Source: Alcanivoracaceae bacterium
GTDB lineage: Bacteria > Pseudomonadota > Gammaproteobacteria > Pseudomonadales > Alcanivoracaceae
Assembly (NCBI GenBank): GCA_029213045.1
Contig: JARGPN010000007.1
Span: 168,762-232,761 of the forward strand
Reading direction: 5' to 3'
Length of the DNA stretch: 64,000 nt
The number at the start of each line of letters is the position of its first letter. The stretch's first letter is position 1. The notes beneath the pieces are model-generated. The model ran no database searches, was not told the DNA's origin, and saw only the letters and a list, made by a program, of their open reading frames with translations. A program made the position numbers and the translations under genes. Of this stretch, positions 19,166 to 30,228 are shown piece after piece.

Positions 19166-20861
19166 GTATGCCTACCTGACTAATGCGATTATTGTCGATG
19201 GTGCGGACGCGCAAACGAAGGCCGCCGAGCATCAACGTGTCGCCGACCACCGACTGCCCACCGATGCGACGCCGGAAGTAACTGGCAATGGTTAGTGTGC
19301 GCAGCGCATCGTCGACGCTGCCTACACCATAGGCGCCGATCAAATCCCCAATCAGTACATCCCCGCGCACGGTAAAGTCACCGTAAAAACGTTTAATCGA
19401 CGGAGTCACCTGTTGGCATAAATCTGCCAACGATTCTTTTTCGGAAAGCGGTGCGAGCCAAGTAATGCGATCGCCGGTGACGACACGCAATGTGTCAGTC
19501 AGTGATTGGGTTATTCCTTGGCGAATGAGTAGAACAGCTTCGCATTGTGGCTGTGAGTGCGCGGTAACGGCATCGCCACAAATACGCGCACCTTCTTCTA
19601 CTTTGAATTGCAGTAAATAACGATCTTTGCTGCCGTTAAATGCGGTGACCTGTAACGGTTCGCTATTCCCCGGGATGGCAACGCGCAGGGCACGTGCTAA
19701 CCAACCCATGCTGGTGCCCTGAATTAACAGTGACGCCAACACCACCACAAACGTGATATCGAATAACAAACGGGTTTGTTCGATTCCCGCCAATAATGGG
19801 AACATCGCTAATACGATGGGCACGGCCCCGCGCAGCCCTGTCCAGGAGACAAATAATTTTTCCCGCCAGCCAAACGGAAACGGCAATAAGCAAAGCCACA
19901 CCGCCAAGGGGCGCGCGATAAACATTAAGAAGCCTGCGATGAACAGCGCGGGCCAGCCGTGATTATCCAGTTCATGAGGCGTTACCAACAGCCCGAGCAA
20001 CAAGAACATCCCCGATTGCGCCAGCCACGCCAGACTGTCCATGGAGCGCAAGACATTATCGCCGACACCGCCGCCTCGGTTACCGGCAATGACGCCCGCT
20101 AAATACACGGCAAGAAATCCACTGCCTCCCAGCTCGCCGGTAAGGGCAAACAGCGACACGCCACCAGAGCACAGCAGCAACGCATACAGGCCTTCGTTGC
20201 TGCGAATACGCAACAACAATTCCGCCAGTACGGCGCCAAGTGCTAAGCCAACGAAAGCACCAATGCCGAACTGAGTAATCAAAGAAATCATGCTTTCGCT
20301 AACGGACAAGCCATCAGGATTGAGCAAAAATTGAATGAGTAAGACGGTAATAAAAATCGCCATGGGATCGTTCAGGCCGGATTCGATTTCCAGTGTGCTG
20401 GCGACGCGTTCGTTTAAGCGCAGCCCGGCGCCCTGAATCACATTGAACACCGCTGCTGCATCGGTGGAGCCAATAATGCCGCCGAGCAGCATCCCCAGCC
20501 GCCAATCGACATCAAGCAACCAGGTTGCAAAGCCACCGACCAGCGCCGCCGTTAAGGCAACGCCTAAGGTCGCGAGGGTGAAGGCAGGTCGTAGGCCGAC
20601 GCGAAACGTGGACAGCCGCGTACGCATACCGCCGTCGAGCAAAATCACCGCCAAGGCAATATTGCTAACCAAATAACTGGTGTTTAAATCGCTGAACTGC
20701 AAACCCAGAATGCCGTCTTCGCCGGCAGCCATGCCCACCAGCAAAAAAACCAATAGCGAGGGCACGCCGATGCGCAGACTAAAATTGCCCAGCAATAAGC
20801 CAACAAACAAAAGACTCGCGCCAATTAACAGCAGCACGTTGAGGGTCAGCGGGGTGGCCAC
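19152..20861 (-). CDS. cvrA: potassium/proton antiporter, CvrA/NhaP2 type
   Basis: A monovalent cation:proton antiporter of the CPA1 group, with about 12 helices over residues 1-390, then a TrkA-C-like domain and a C-terminal CorC/HlyC-like domain. The ion-binding region is visible as GGIIGSTDAAAVFNV and ESGLNDPMAIF. E. coli CvrA/NhaP2 has the same layout and about the same length, and exports K+ in exchange for protons at low osmolarity. I chose GTG at 20861 because AAGGA lies ten bases before it. TTG at 20882 gives seven more residues but has no ribosome-binding site. The gene is divergent from mnmG. Confidence 0.88.
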   Translation of the reverse strand: MATPLTLNVLLLIGASLLFVGLLLGNFSLRIGVPSLLVFLLVGMAAGEDGILGLQFSDLNTSYLVSNIALAVILLDGGMRTRLSTFRVGLRPAFTLATLGVALTAALVGGFATWLLDVDWRLGMLLGGIIGSTDAAAVFNVIQGAGLRLNERVASTLEIESGLNDPMAIFITVLLIQFLLNPDGLSVSESMISLITQFGIGAFVGLALGAVLAELLLRIRSNEGLYALLLCSGGVSLFALTGELGGSGFLAVYLAGVIAGNRGGGVGDNVLRSMDSLAWLAQSGMFLLLGLLVTPHELDNHGWPALFIAGFLMFIARPLAVWLCLLPFPFGWREKLFVSWTGLRGAVPIVLAMFPLLAGIEQTRLLFDITFVVVLASLLIQGTSMGWLARALRVAIPGNSEPLQVTAFNGSKDRYLLQFKVEEGARICGDAVTAHSQPQCEAVLLIRQGITQSLTDTLRVVTGDRITWLAPLSEKESLADLCQQVTPSIKRFYGDFTVRGDVLIGDLIGAYGVGSVDDALRTLTIASYFRRRIGGQSVVGDTLMLGGLRLRVRTIDNNRISQVGIRLPH

Positions 20862-21162
20862 GAATCCAGATTCCTTGAGCAAAAAGGGTGGAAATATTTT
20901 CCAGTCAATGCGGCTTCATTCGGTTCGCCAGTGTGATTGGTGCGCCGAGAAAGAGAGCCGACCTCTACAATATCGTATCCAGTGGTCGCAGTAGGAGTGG
21001 ATTGGCCTTTATTTTCCCGATGCGCGCCTTATACTACGCGACCTGCTCAAATTCTGAGCAAAATTAGTGTTTCATAACTTGTGCGCACACTACATCTAGT
21101 GGCTAGCGATTCAATGGCTGGTCAGTGGCGGTGGCAGAGCGCGAGTTTCCAGTGAGTAGAGC
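20862..21162. promoter_or_regulatory. divergent promoter region between cvrA and mnmG
   Basis: About 300 bases contain no gene. A TATACT hexamer at 21030-21035 is a good -10 for mnmG, but I find no matching -35 at the right distance. No DnaA-box cluster or parS-like palindrome is seen. Confidence 0.4.
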
Positions 21163-23052
21163 ATGGATTTTTCAAAACGTTTTGATGTGATTGTCATCGG
21201 CGGCGGACACGCAGGCACCGAAGCGGCGCTCGCGGCGGCGCGCATGGGCGTACAAACCCTGCTGTTGACGCACAACATCGAAACGTTAGGACAGATGAGC
21301 TGCAACCCTGCCATTGGCGGCATCGGTAAAAGCCATTTGGTCAAAGAAATCGATGCACTCGGTGGCGCCATGGCTCGGGCAACCGACAAAGGCGGCATCC
21401 AGTTTCGTGTGTTAAACGCCCGCAAAGGGCCAGCGGTACGCGCCACGCGCGCGCAGGCCGATCGTATTCTCTATAAAGCCGCGATCCGCACCACGTTAGA
21501 AAATCAGCCGAACCTCACTATCTTCCAGCAAGCGGTCGATGACCTGATCGTCGAGCAGGGCGTGTGCGTGGGTGCCGTGACCAATATGGGATTGCGTTTT
21601 CATGCGCCGTCAGTAGTACTAACGGCCGGAACGTTCCTTGGTGGTGTTATTCATATCGGCATGGAAAACCACAGCGGTGGTCGTGCCGGTGATCCGCCTT
21701 CAATTGCATTGGCGCGTCGTTTACGCGAGTTGCCGTTCCGCGTTGATCGACTGAAAACAGGCACGCCGCCACGCATTGACGGCAAGAGCGTCGATTTTTC
21801 CGTGATGGAAGCCCAGTGGGGTGATGAGCCGCTGCCAGTAATGAGCTACATCGGTTCTGTAGACGAGCATCCGCAGCAAGTGTGTTGTCACGTCACACAC
21901 ACCAACGAAAAAACCCACGACATTATTCGTTCGGGTTTTGAACGTTCGCCAATGTTTACTGGCGTAATTGAAGGTGTGGGCCCACGTTATTGCCCGTCAA
22001 TTGAAGACAAAGTAAATCGTTACGCTGATAAAAACAGCCACCAAATTTTTGTTGAGCCAGAAGGGCTGACCACCCACGAGCTATACCCGAACGGTATTTC
22101 TACGTCGTTGCCCTTCGATATTCAGTTGGCAGCGGTGCGTTCCATTCGCGGTTTTGAAAATGCGCATATTACGCGCCCTGGTTATGCCATCGAATACGAC
22201 TATTTTAACCCGCAAGATTTGCAGCACTCGCTCGAAACGAAATACATGCCGGGCTTATTTTTCGCGGGCCAAATCAACGGCACCACTGGCTACGAAGAAG
22301 CGGGTGCGCAAGGGTTGCTGGCGGGTATCAATGCTGCGTTGCGCGCCCAACAAAAAGACGCATGGACGCCGCGTCGCGAAGAAGCCTATATCGGTGTGTT
22401 GGTGGACGACCTGATCACCCTCGGCACCAAAGAGCCATATCGCATGTTCACCAGCCGCGCGGAATACCGTTTGTTGTTGCGTGAAGATAACGCGGACTTA
22501 CGCCTCACCGAAAAAGGCCGTGAACTCGGCTTGGTGGACGATGAACGCTGGCGCGTTTTTTGTGAAAAGCGTGAAGGCATTGAAAGCGAAACCGCCCGTT
22601 TAAAATCGACCTGGGTGCGCCCCGGCACAGAGAGCGGCGAGCGGATCAACGGCTTAATTGAAAAGCCGCTGGGACATGAATATAACTTGCTCGAACTGAT
22701 GAAGCGCCCGGAGTTGGATTACCCGAGCATTATTGGTGCGATGCAAATGTCGTCGGCGTCCCCCGCGGTGGCAGAGCAAGTGCAAATCCTCGCCAAGTAC
22801 GCAGGCTATATTGATCGCCAAGCAGGCGAAATTGAAAAGCTACGCAACAGTGAAAACACGAAGTTGCCCGCGTCATTCGATTACGATGCGGTAAAAGGTT
22901 TGTCCAATGAGTTGCGACAAAAGTTACTCGATATCCGTCCACAAACGTTGGGTCAGGCGAGTCGCATTCAGGGCATGACCCCGGCGGCAATTTCGTTGTT
23001 GTTGATTTATTTGAAGAAACATAAGGCAGCGCGTCAGGCTACCCATTCATGA
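21163..23052 (+). CDS. mnmG: tRNA uridine-5-carboxymethylaminomethyl synthesis enzyme MnmG
   Basis: The FAD-dependent partner of MnmE (also called GidA), modifying wobble U34 of tRNAs. The Rossmann motif [21 protein letters not shown] opens the protein, followed by the family signature [19 protein letters not shown]. The tRNA-binding signature [12 protein letters not shown] and the [17 protein letters not shown] motif are present. At 629 residues it has the normal length. It is the first gene of an mnmG-rsmG-parA-parB run; its stop overlaps the rsmG start by four bases. Confidence 0.97.
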   Translation: MDFSKRFDVIVIGGGHAGTEAALAAARMGVQTLLLTHNIETLGQMSCNPAIGGIGKSHLVKEIDALGGAMARATDKGGIQFRVLNARKGPAVRATRAQADRILYKAAIRTTLENQPNLTIFQQAVDDLIVEQGVCVGAVTNMGLRFHAPSVVLTAGTFLGGVIHIGMENHSGGRAGDPPSIALARRLRELPFRVDRLKTGTPPRIDGKSVDFSVMEAQWGDEPLPVMSYIGSVDEHPQQVCCHVTHTNEKTHDIIRSGFERSPMFTGVIEGVGPRYCPSIEDKVNRYADKNSHQIFVEPEGLTTHELYPNGISTSLPFDIQLAAVRSIRGFENAHITRPGYAIEYDYFNPQDLQHSLETKYMPGLFFAGQINGTTGYEEAGAQGLLAGINAALRAQQKDAWTPRREEAYIGVLVDDLITLGTKEPYRMFTSRAEYRLLLREDNADLRLTEKGRELGLVDDERWRVFCEKREGIESETARLKSTWVRPGTESGERINGLIEKPLGHEYNLLELMKRPELDYPSIIGAMQMSSASPAVAEQVQILAKYAGYIDRQAGEIEKLRNSENTKLPASFDYDAVKGLSNELRQKLLDIRPQTLGQASRIQGMTPAAISLLLIYLKKHKAARQATHS

Positions 23053-23675
23053 GTGTGAAAACATTGATTGCCGATGGCGTTGCCGCCCTCGGCCTGCCGC
23101 TGTCTGCCGAACAACATGAACTGCTAGAAAAGTACGTCACGCTTTTACACCGCTGGAATAAAGCCTTTAATTTAACAGCGGTGCGTGAGCCGGAAGAAAT
23201 GGTGGTACGGCATTTGCTAGATTCCTTAGCAGTATCACCATGGATTGTTGATGGTGAGTTACTGGATATTGGAACGGGCGCAGGACTGCCGGGTATACCG
23301 TTGGCGATTGCTCACCCCGGCCTGCAAGTGACCATGTTAGACAGCAACGGTAAAAAAACGCGTTTTGTGAAGCAGGCGATATTAGAGCTCGGATTGCCCA
23401 ATGCGACGGTTGTGCAGTCGCGCGTGGAACAGTACCGTAATGCGTTCCCACAGGTGACAACGCGAGCCTTTGCGGCCTTGCCAGATATTATTGCACTGGC
23501 AGCTGAGCGGGTTGCACCGGGCGGAAGATTATTAGCGTTAAAAAGCGCATTAACAGATTTAGAAATGGCGGGATTACAGGTGCCTTGGCAAGTTGAACGA
23601 CATCAACTTACGGTGCCTTTTTTAGATGAGCAGCGACAGCTGTTGATCTTGGCGCGAGAAGGAGAATCGAAGTGA
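23049..23675 (+). CDS. rsmG: 16S rRNA (guanine527-N7)-methyltransferase RsmG
   Basis: Methylates N7 of G527 in 16S rRNA using S-adenosylmethionine (formerly GidB). The SAM-binding motif [17 protein letters not shown] is at about residues 67-83, and the N-terminal [20 protein letters not shown] block is typical. The length, 208 residues, matches E. coli. It starts inside the end of mnmG (ATGA overlap), and parA begins inside its own end (GTGA overlap), so the three genes are translationally coupled. Confidence 0.97.
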   Translation: MSVKTLIADGVAALGLPLSAEQHELLEKYVTLLHRWNKAFNLTAVREPEEMVVRHLLDSLAVSPWIVDGELLDIGTGAGLPGIPLAIAHPGLQVTMLDSNGKKTRFVKQAILELGLPNATVVQSRVEQYRNAFPQVTTRAFAALPDIIALAAERVAPGGRLLALKSALTDLEMAGLQVPWQVERHQLTVPFLDEQRQLLILAREGESK

Positions 23676-24466
23676 CAACTGTGTTTGCAATCGCCAACCA
23701 GAAAGGCGGTGTGGGCAAAACCACTTCCAGCGTCAATTTGGCGGCATCGTTGGCGGCCACAAAAAAACGCGTGTTATTGATTGATATAGATCCGCAGGGG
23801 AATGCCACCTCCGGTTCCGGTGTTGATAAGCACACGGCGGAAAATACTATTTATGAAGTGTTGGTTGATGAGCTGCCGATTGAAGAAGCCATCGTGCCAA
23901 CACCTGAAGCCAGCGGTTTCGATTTGATTGTCGCGAACGGTGATTTAACCGCTGCAGAAGTGCAGTTGCTCGACATGAAAATGAAAGAGTTTCGATTGCG
24001 TAATGCCTTGGCGCGCATCAAAAGTCGTTACGACTATATTTTGATTGATTGCCCGCCATCGCTGAACATGTTGACGGTAAATTCGCTCACCGCAGCCGAT
24101 TCTGTGATCGTGCCGATTCAATGCGAGTACTATGCGTTGGAAGGTTTGACCGCATTGCTGAATACCATTGAAAAAATTCGCGGTGTGTTAAATCCGAAGC
24201 TACATATCGGTGGTTTGCTGCGCACCATGTACGACCCGCGCAACAGTCTGTCTAACGATGTGTCTAATCAGCTCATCACGCATTTTGGCGATAAAGTGTA
24301 TCGCACCATTATTCCGCGCAATGTGCGCCTTGCCGAAGCGCCGTCCCATGGTGCGCCGGTCATCGCTTACGATGCTAAATCCCGAGGCGCGATCAGTTAT
24401 TTGGCGCTGGCGGGTGAAATTCTGCGCCGCGAACAAACACTCAGCGCTGCTTCGGCATCGGCGTAA
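23672..24466 (+). CDS. parA: chromosome partitioning ATPase ParA (Soj)
   Basis: A Walker-type ATPase that moves ParB-bound origins apart. The deviant Walker A is IANQKGGVGKTTSSVNLAA with the signature first Lys; Walker A' is VLLIDIDPQGNATSG, and Walker B is YILIDCPPSLNMLT. The 264-residue length and lack of an N-terminal HTH domain mark a chromosomal ParA rather than a plasmid type Ia one. It starts with GTG overlapping the rsmG stop and is followed 20 bases later by parB with an AGAGGGAAG ribosome-binding site. Confidence 0.96.
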   Translation: MTTVFAIANQKGGVGKTTSSVNLAASLAATKKRVLLIDIDPQGNATSGSGVDKHTAENTIYEVLVDELPIEEAIVPTPEASGFDLIVANGDLTAAEVQLLDMKMKEFRLRNALARIKSRYDYILIDCPPSLNMLTVNSLTAADSVIVPIQCEYYALEGLTALLNTIEKIRGVLNPKLHIGGLLRTMYDPRNSLSNDVSNQLITHFGDKVYRTIIPRNVRLAEAPSHGAPVIAYDAKSRGAISYLALAGEILRREQTLSAASASA

Positions 24467-24486
24467 GTAATTTAGAGGGAAGTAAG

Positions 24487-25395
24487 ATGACGGCAAAACG
24501 CAAACGGGGATTAAGCCGTGGCTTGGACGCACTGATCAGTAGCGCCCGCCCGCCGGAAGATGAAGTCAGTGTAGACGGTGAGGAATCCTCGGAGCAGCTG
24601 CAATCGACACCGCGTGATGGAGAGTTACGTCGCCTGCCGGTGGAGCTGTTAGAGCGAGGTCGTTATCAGCCGCGCCGCGATATGTCGCCGGAAGCGCTGC
24701 AAGAATTGTCTGAGTCGATTAAAGCACAAGGCGTTATGCAGCCTATTGTGGTGCGTCCGCTCGGCGAAAAACGCTATGAAATTATCGCCGGCGAGCGTCG
24801 TTGGCGTGCCGCCCAAATGGCGGGCATGACCACTATTCCTGCGGTGATTCGCGACGTTCCCGATGAAGCGGCCATTGCCATGGCGCTGATCGAAAACATT
24901 CAGCGCGAAGATTTAAACCCCATGGAAGAAGCCTTAGCGTTGTCGCGGCTGAAAGATGAGTTTGAATTGACGCACCAGCAAGTTGCCGACGCGGTGGGCA
25001 AGTCTCGCGCGATGGTCACCAATTTGTTGCGTTTGATTTCTCTCGAAGAAGAAGTAAAAAAATTGCTCGAGCATGGTGATCTGGAAATGGGTCACGCGCG
25101 TGCGTTGTTGGCGCTTGCTGCGAACAAACAAATTGATGCTGCGCGCACCGTCGTTGCCAAGGGGCTGTCGGTTCGCCAAACAGAAGCATTAGTACGTGAC
25201 TACGAAAAAGAAAAACCCGTAGCAGTAAAAGAAGTGGTACGCGAAGATCCCAACGTTAAGCAGTTGCTCTCTGATTTATCCGATAAGCTCGGTGCGCCAG
25301 TGCAATTGCGACAAGAAAAAGGCGGAAAAGGAAAGCTTGTTATTAGCTATCATAGCTTCGACGAGCTCGACGGTATTCTTTCCCACATTAAGTAA
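24487..25395 (+). CDS. parB: chromosome partitioning protein ParB (Spo0J)
   Basis: Binds parS sites near the origin and spreads as a CTP-switched clamp. The N-terminal KRGLSRGLDALIS segment is the ParA-contact region. The CTP-binding motif IIAGERRWRAAQMAG lies near residues 98-112, then the helix-turn-helix LTHQQVADAVGKSRAMVTNLLRL near 158-180, and a C-terminal dimer domain. The length (302) is normal. I looked for a parS palindrome in the window and found none complete, so its sites lie elsewhere or escaped my eye. Confidence 0.96.
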   Translation: MTAKRKRGLSRGLDALISSARPPEDEVSVDGEESSEQLQSTPRDGELRRLPVELLERGRYQPRRDMSPEALQELSESIKAQGVMQPIVVRPLGEKRYEIIAGERRWRAAQMAGMTTIPAVIRDVPDEAAIAMALIENIQREDLNPMEEALALSRLKDEFELTHQQVADAVGKSRAMVTNLLRLISLEEEVKKLLEHGDLEMGHARALLALAANKQIDAARTVVAKGLSVRQTEALVRDYEKEKPVAVKEVVREDPNVKQLLSDLSDKLGAPVQLRQEKGGKGKLVISYHSFDELDGILSHIK

Positions 25396-25420
25396 GAGTA
25401 GTTCAGGCAAGGGCTAAGGA

Positions 25421-26569
25421 ATGGCTCGCTATTTGTTTTCTGCACGAAATGCCAAAGGCAAAATCGTGGACTCTTTTATTGAAGCGCCAAGCGCAATGCT
25501 GGCGCTCGCCATGCTGCGAAAAAAAGAGTACGTCGAGATTCGCTTTCATCCTGGCACCCGTAGTGTCGCCGCATCACCTACCAAGCCACCTCAAAACGCG
25601 TCTGCGCGCCACGCAAAAAACATTATTCACTTCCAGCAACGCCCGGGACTTTTCTTCTTGTTGCGTACTTGGCTGGCCGCCAACGTTTTGATGCTCAGCG
25701 CGTTATGTGTCTCTCTTTTAGCCGGATGGTGGATGCAGTGGTATATCGCTGCCGCATTGGTGGCATCGGCATTGCTAATCATAATGGTTGTTTCTGTTGT
25801 TCGCTCTTTAGATGTCATTCGCTATGACCATTTGCTGCGCGCGTACGCGTTTGGTGAGTGGGCGCAGGTGAAACGATTATGCAAAAAGCTCGAGGGCAAA
25901 ATGAGGGGCGATGCCGGGGCGTTTGATGTGGCGCTGCATGCGGCGGTTGCCGATGCTGCGTTGGGTGATGCGCTAGCATCGCGTGCCAGCCTTGAGCCTT
26001 GGCGCGAAAAATTTGCGTCCAGCGCGCCCGCATTATTTTGTGCTCGCTCGGCAGAGGTGTATTGGCACATGGGCGATTACCCGCGATTCCTCGACAATAT
26101 GCGCCAGGCGGCAAGTCTTTCCGCCTCTGACGCCGCCGCAATGATTGATGAGGCCATGGCCGAAGTGCGTTTTGGTGAGCTGAGCCGCGCCACGCAAATT
26201 TTTTCTTTCTTGCAGCCAGAATTGTTGCCCGTTACGGCATTGCCTTGGGTTGATTGGCTGAAGGGATTAATTGAAATGGAGCACAATCCGGCTTCAGCGG
26301 TGGCGATGCTGCGCCGCGCCCTCGACGGCATGCTTCAGGCTGGGCAGACGCCAGCAGGATGGACAAGTATTGCCATCGCCACTGGTGATTTGGGCGTGGC
26401 GCTAGCGCGTGCGGGAAAAGTACAACAAGCGCGCCAGGTTGTGCGCAGCGCGTGGCCGGTACTAAAGCATCATGCGCCAAAACCGATGCTCGCTGAGTTG
26501 CGGACATTGCTGCAACGTAAAGCGAACTTGGGTGTATCGCGGTCATTGAAACACGCTCAAAAAGACTAA
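25421..26569 (+). CDS. membrane protein with GspF-like N-terminus and repeat-rich C-terminus
   Basis: I do not recognise this 382-residue protein as a whole. The first 40 residues (ARYLFSARNAKGKIVDSF... ALAMLRKKEYVEI) look like the N-terminal domain of type II secretion/pilus platform proteins (GspF/PilC). Two adjacent membrane helices lie at about 87-130. The rest is Ala-rich and helical, with the feel of tetratricopeptide repeats, for example ALARAGKVQQARQVVRSAW near the end. It follows parB by 25 bases, so it may be co-transcribed with the par genes. HemY-like proteins share the two-helix plus repeat layout, but the N-terminus argues against that. Function unknown. Confidence 0.7.
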   Translation: MARYLFSARNAKGKIVDSFIEAPSAMLALAMLRKKEYVEIRFHPGTRSVAASPTKPPQNASARHAKNIIHFQQRPGLFFLLRTWLAANVLMLSALCVSLLAGWWMQWYIAAALVASALLIIMVVSVVRSLDVIRYDHLLRAYAFGEWAQVKRLCKKLEGKMRGDAGAFDVALHAAVADAALGDALASRASLEPWREKFASSAPALFCARSAEVYWHMGDYPRFLDNMRQAASLSASDAAAMIDEAMAEVRFGELSRATQIFSFLQPELLPVTALPWVDWLKGLIEMEHNPASAVAMLRRALDGMLQAGQTPAGWTSIAIATGDLGVALARAGKVQQARQVVRSAWPVLKHHAPKPMLAELRTLLQRKANLGVSRSLKHAQKD

Positions 26570-26658
26570 GTTTGCGCGTCAGCGTGCGACACTTTGCCGC
26601 ACACTTCCTTTCTGAAATTCCGTTAACCTCCCGCTAAATTTTGAGCGTGAGACCTTCA

Positions 26659-27690
26659 ATGCGAATACCTTCCTTTATTTTGCTTACCCTGCTTGCTCCC
26701 GTCGCCGCTGCGCATTGGAATGGAGACCGCGCTGACGGCCATGCGCCCATCTCGGTGACGGGTGATCACCTGCATAAAGCGGGTGAGTGGATGCTGTCGT
26801 ACCGGTACATGGGCATGGCAATGGATGGCAATCGTCAAGGCGACGAGCGTTTGTCGGACGCGCAAGCGTTCGCCGAAATTCCCGGCATGGGCATGATGAA
26901 TATGAAAGCCTTGCCGGTGGATATGCAGATGCACATGCATATGCTCGGCGGCATGTACGCGCCGAGCGACAACGTCACACTGATGTTGATGCTGCCCTAT
27001 GCCAGCAACGACATGACCATCAAACGTCAAATGATGGGCAACGATCAGGGCGAGTTCAGCACGAAAAGCGCGGGCTTGGGCGATCTGTCTGCCGGTGCGC
27101 TGGTGAATCTTTTTCGCGCCGACACCGTGCGCGCGCATTTGAATTTAAGCATCGGCTTGCCGACGGGATCGATTACCGAGCAAGACGACACGCCAATGGG
27201 TAAACAGCAATTGCCGTATGCCATGCAGCTCGGCTCGGGCAGTTATGAATTGCGTCCGGGGCTCACGGTTTTGGGCCAGTTGCCGTCTTGGTCTTGGGGT
27301 GCACAAATGATGGGGCGCTTCGCGCTAGACGAAAATGATCAGGGGTATGAGGTTGGCAACCGCTATCAGCTCAGTGGTTGGATTGCGCGTGGCCTGAATG
27401 ATTGGTCTTCGGTGTCACTGCTGGTGCGCAAGCATTGGTGGCAAGACATTGACGGCGCGGCCAAAGACCTGACGATATCGCCCAATATGAACCCAGCGGC
27501 AAACTCAGAGCTGCAAGCCGGCCAACGTACTGACGTGGGCCTAGGGCTTAATGTGTTGGGAAGAGCGGGCTCGGTTAAAGGGCATCGCCTAGCGATTGAG
27601 TTTTTGTTGCCGGTGCAGCAACACATCGACGGCCCGCGCTTAGAAACAGATCGCACTTTGGTGGTCGGTTGGCAAAAGGCATTTAAGTAG
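26659..27690 (+). CDS. Met/His-rich outer-membrane beta-barrel-type transporter protein
   Basis: A 343-residue secreted protein with a signal peptide (FILLTLLAPVAAA) and many alternating strands, ending in WQKAFK, as in outer-membrane barrels of the MetA-pathway-of-phenol-degradation type. The mature N-terminal third is very rich in Met and His (MGMAMDGNR, PGMGMMNMK, DMQMHMHMLGGM), which suggests binding of copper or another soft metal. ATG at 26659 is chosen because the signal peptide starts there; the longer frame uses TTG. It is a single gene between the par block and the ATP synthase operon. The metal link is inference from composition only. Confidence 0.7.
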   Translation: MRIPSFILLTLLAPVAAAHWNGDRADGHAPISVTGDHLHKAGEWMLSYRYMGMAMDGNRQGDERLSDAQAFAEIPGMGMMNMKALPVDMQMHMHMLGGMYAPSDNVTLMLMLPYASNDMTIKRQMMGNDQGEFSTKSAGLGDLSAGALVNLFRADTVRAHLNLSIGLPTGSITEQDDTPMGKQQLPYAMQLGSGSYELRPGLTVLGQLPSWSWGAQMMGRFALDENDQGYEVGNRYQLSGWIARGLNDWSSVSLLVRKHWWQDIDGAAKDLTISPNMNPAANSELQAGQRTDVGLGLNVLGRAGSVKGHRLAIEFLLPVQQHIDGPRLETDRTLVVGWQKAFK

Positions 27691-27997
27691 CCGAAAAATC
27701 GGCGGGCAGGTGTGTCCGGTCTTGAGCATTTCAACGATGAATATTAGGCGGCATTGAGCGGACGGCTTCTTAGGGTGTTCTTCCGCAGTGCGGAGGGGCG
27801 CCTAACTAACTGTAAAAAAGGTACTGGACAGTCACAAAGCTTCCGTCCTAACTGCCCTACAATCCGTTGATTTGTCGCCATTTTCGGTTGCGACCAACAT
27901 ACCAACTCCCTATACTCTGCGGCCCGTAGATCAGGGGGTATCCCCGGGCCTTCCCGACACAGATTCCGCATATGCGGGAGCCTAAATCGGAAATAAA
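27691..27997 (+). promoter_or_regulatory. ATP synthase operon promoter and leader
   Basis: This gene-free stretch of about 300 bases carries a good sigma70 promoter: -35 TTGCGA at 27888-27893, a 17-base spacer, and -10 TATACT at 27911-27916. The transcript would have a leader of about 75 bases before atpI. The leader holds two short palindromes (GGGGGTATCCCC around 27935-27946 and CCGCATATGCGG around 27966-27977). No other gene is convincing here. Confidence 0.7.
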
Positions 27998-28465
27998 GTG
28001 ACCGGAACTAATTCCCAAGGCCCGAAGCAACTTTTTTGGGGCCTTTTGCGCGCGCAAGCAGTTGCTACTTTCATCATTGCTATTGGTATGGCGGTGTTCG
28101 GTAGCAGCGAGCAAATCCTGATTGCCCTTTGGGGTGGAAGCATAAGCGTCATCGCCTATGCATGGGCTGGCTACCAGTTATGGATGCACCCAAAGAATCG
28201 TTTGGCTCAGCGTCACGCCAGCGCGGCAGTTCGCGCAGAAGTGGGCAAGATAGTAATACTGCTGTTGTTGTTTTGGCTGACACTTAAAGAGTGGCCAGCG
28301 ACGCGTGACAGCAACGCATTGATTTTATTTGCGGCATTTTTTTTCGCGCAGCTGGTAGGTTGGATTTGGTTGGCTCAGCGCCTCGCTTCCGACCCGCAAA
28401 GCGAGGCGCAACCGCAAAGCAACGCAGCGACTAGCCAACCAAGCGAGCGCAGCGACACAGAATAA
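27998..28465 (+). CDS. atpI: ATP synthase subunit I
   Basis: First gene of the F1Fo operon. AtpI is a small membrane protein thought to help assemble the c-ring. The 155-residue product has four hydrophobic helices (AVATFIIAIGMAVFG, ILIALWGGSISVIAYAWAGY, KIVILLLLFWL, ILFAAFFFAQLVGWIWL) and a polar tail rich in Gln and Ser. It starts with GTG and overlaps nothing. Sequence conservation of AtpI is low across bacteria, so the call rests on helix layout and position directly before atpB. Confidence 0.9.
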   Translation: MTGTNSQGPKQLFWGLLRAQAVATFIIAIGMAVFGSSEQILIALWGGSISVIAYAWAGYQLWMHPKNRLAQRHASAAVRAEVGKIVILLLLFWLTLKEWPATRDSNALILFAAFFFAQLVGWIWLAQRLASDPQSEAQPQSNAATSQPSERSDTE

Positions 28466-28483
28466 ACAGCGTTAGATACGTAA

Positions 28484-29428
<945 letters not shown>

Positions 29429-29462
29429 GCAGTTTCTAATTAACCAACCAAGCACTTAATAG

Positions 29463-29693
<231 letters not shown>

Positions 29694-29742
29694 AAGATCG
29701 CGTTTCTGACGGTATTCCACCTAACGCGATTGAGGTGATGGC

Positions 29743-30213
29743 ATGAACATCAACATGACAATAATCGGCCAAGCTATTTGGTTCGCATTGTTCGTGTTTT
29801 TCTGCATGAAGTTTGTTTGGCCGCCAATCATTGGCGCGCTGACTGAGCGCAAGCAGAAAATAGCTGAAGGCTTGAGTGCCGCTGACCGAGCTGAGCGCGA
29901 TTTAGTGCTGGCTCAGGAAAAAGCGACAAGCAACCTGAAAGAAGCAAAAGAAAAGGCAGCAGAAATCATTGATCAGGCGAACCGTCGTGGTAACCAGATC
30001 CTTGAAGATGCGAAAGAAGCAGCTCGCGCAGAAGGTGACCGTTTGGTTGCTCAAGCGCAGGCCGAGATCGAACGTGAAGTAAACGGCGCGCGCGAAAAAC
30101 TGCGCGCTGAAGTGGCGACTCTTGCTCTGACCGGTGCTGAAAAAGTATTGGAAGGCGAAGTAAATCGCGACGCTCACGGCAAGATGCTCGACCAACTGGC
30201 TGCTCAACTGTAA
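29743..30213 (+). CDS. atpF: F1Fo ATP synthase subunit b
   Basis: The peripheral stalk subunit: one N-terminal membrane helix ([22 protein letters not shown]) and a long charged coiled coil (residues about 35-140) that reaches the F1 head through the delta subunit. The tether [13 protein letters not shown] after the helix is conserved. Length of 156 residues equals that of E. coli. It lies 49 bases after atpE and 15 before atpH. Confidence 0.97.
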   Translation: MNINMTIIGQAIWFALFVFFCMKFVWPPIIGALTERKQKIAEGLSAADRAERDLVLAQEKATSNLKEAKEKAAEIIDQANRRGNQILEDAKEAARAEGDRLVAQAQAEIEREVNGAREKLRAEVATLALTGAEKVLEGEVNRDAHGKMLDQLAAQL

Positions 30214-30228
30214 GACACTGGATGAACC

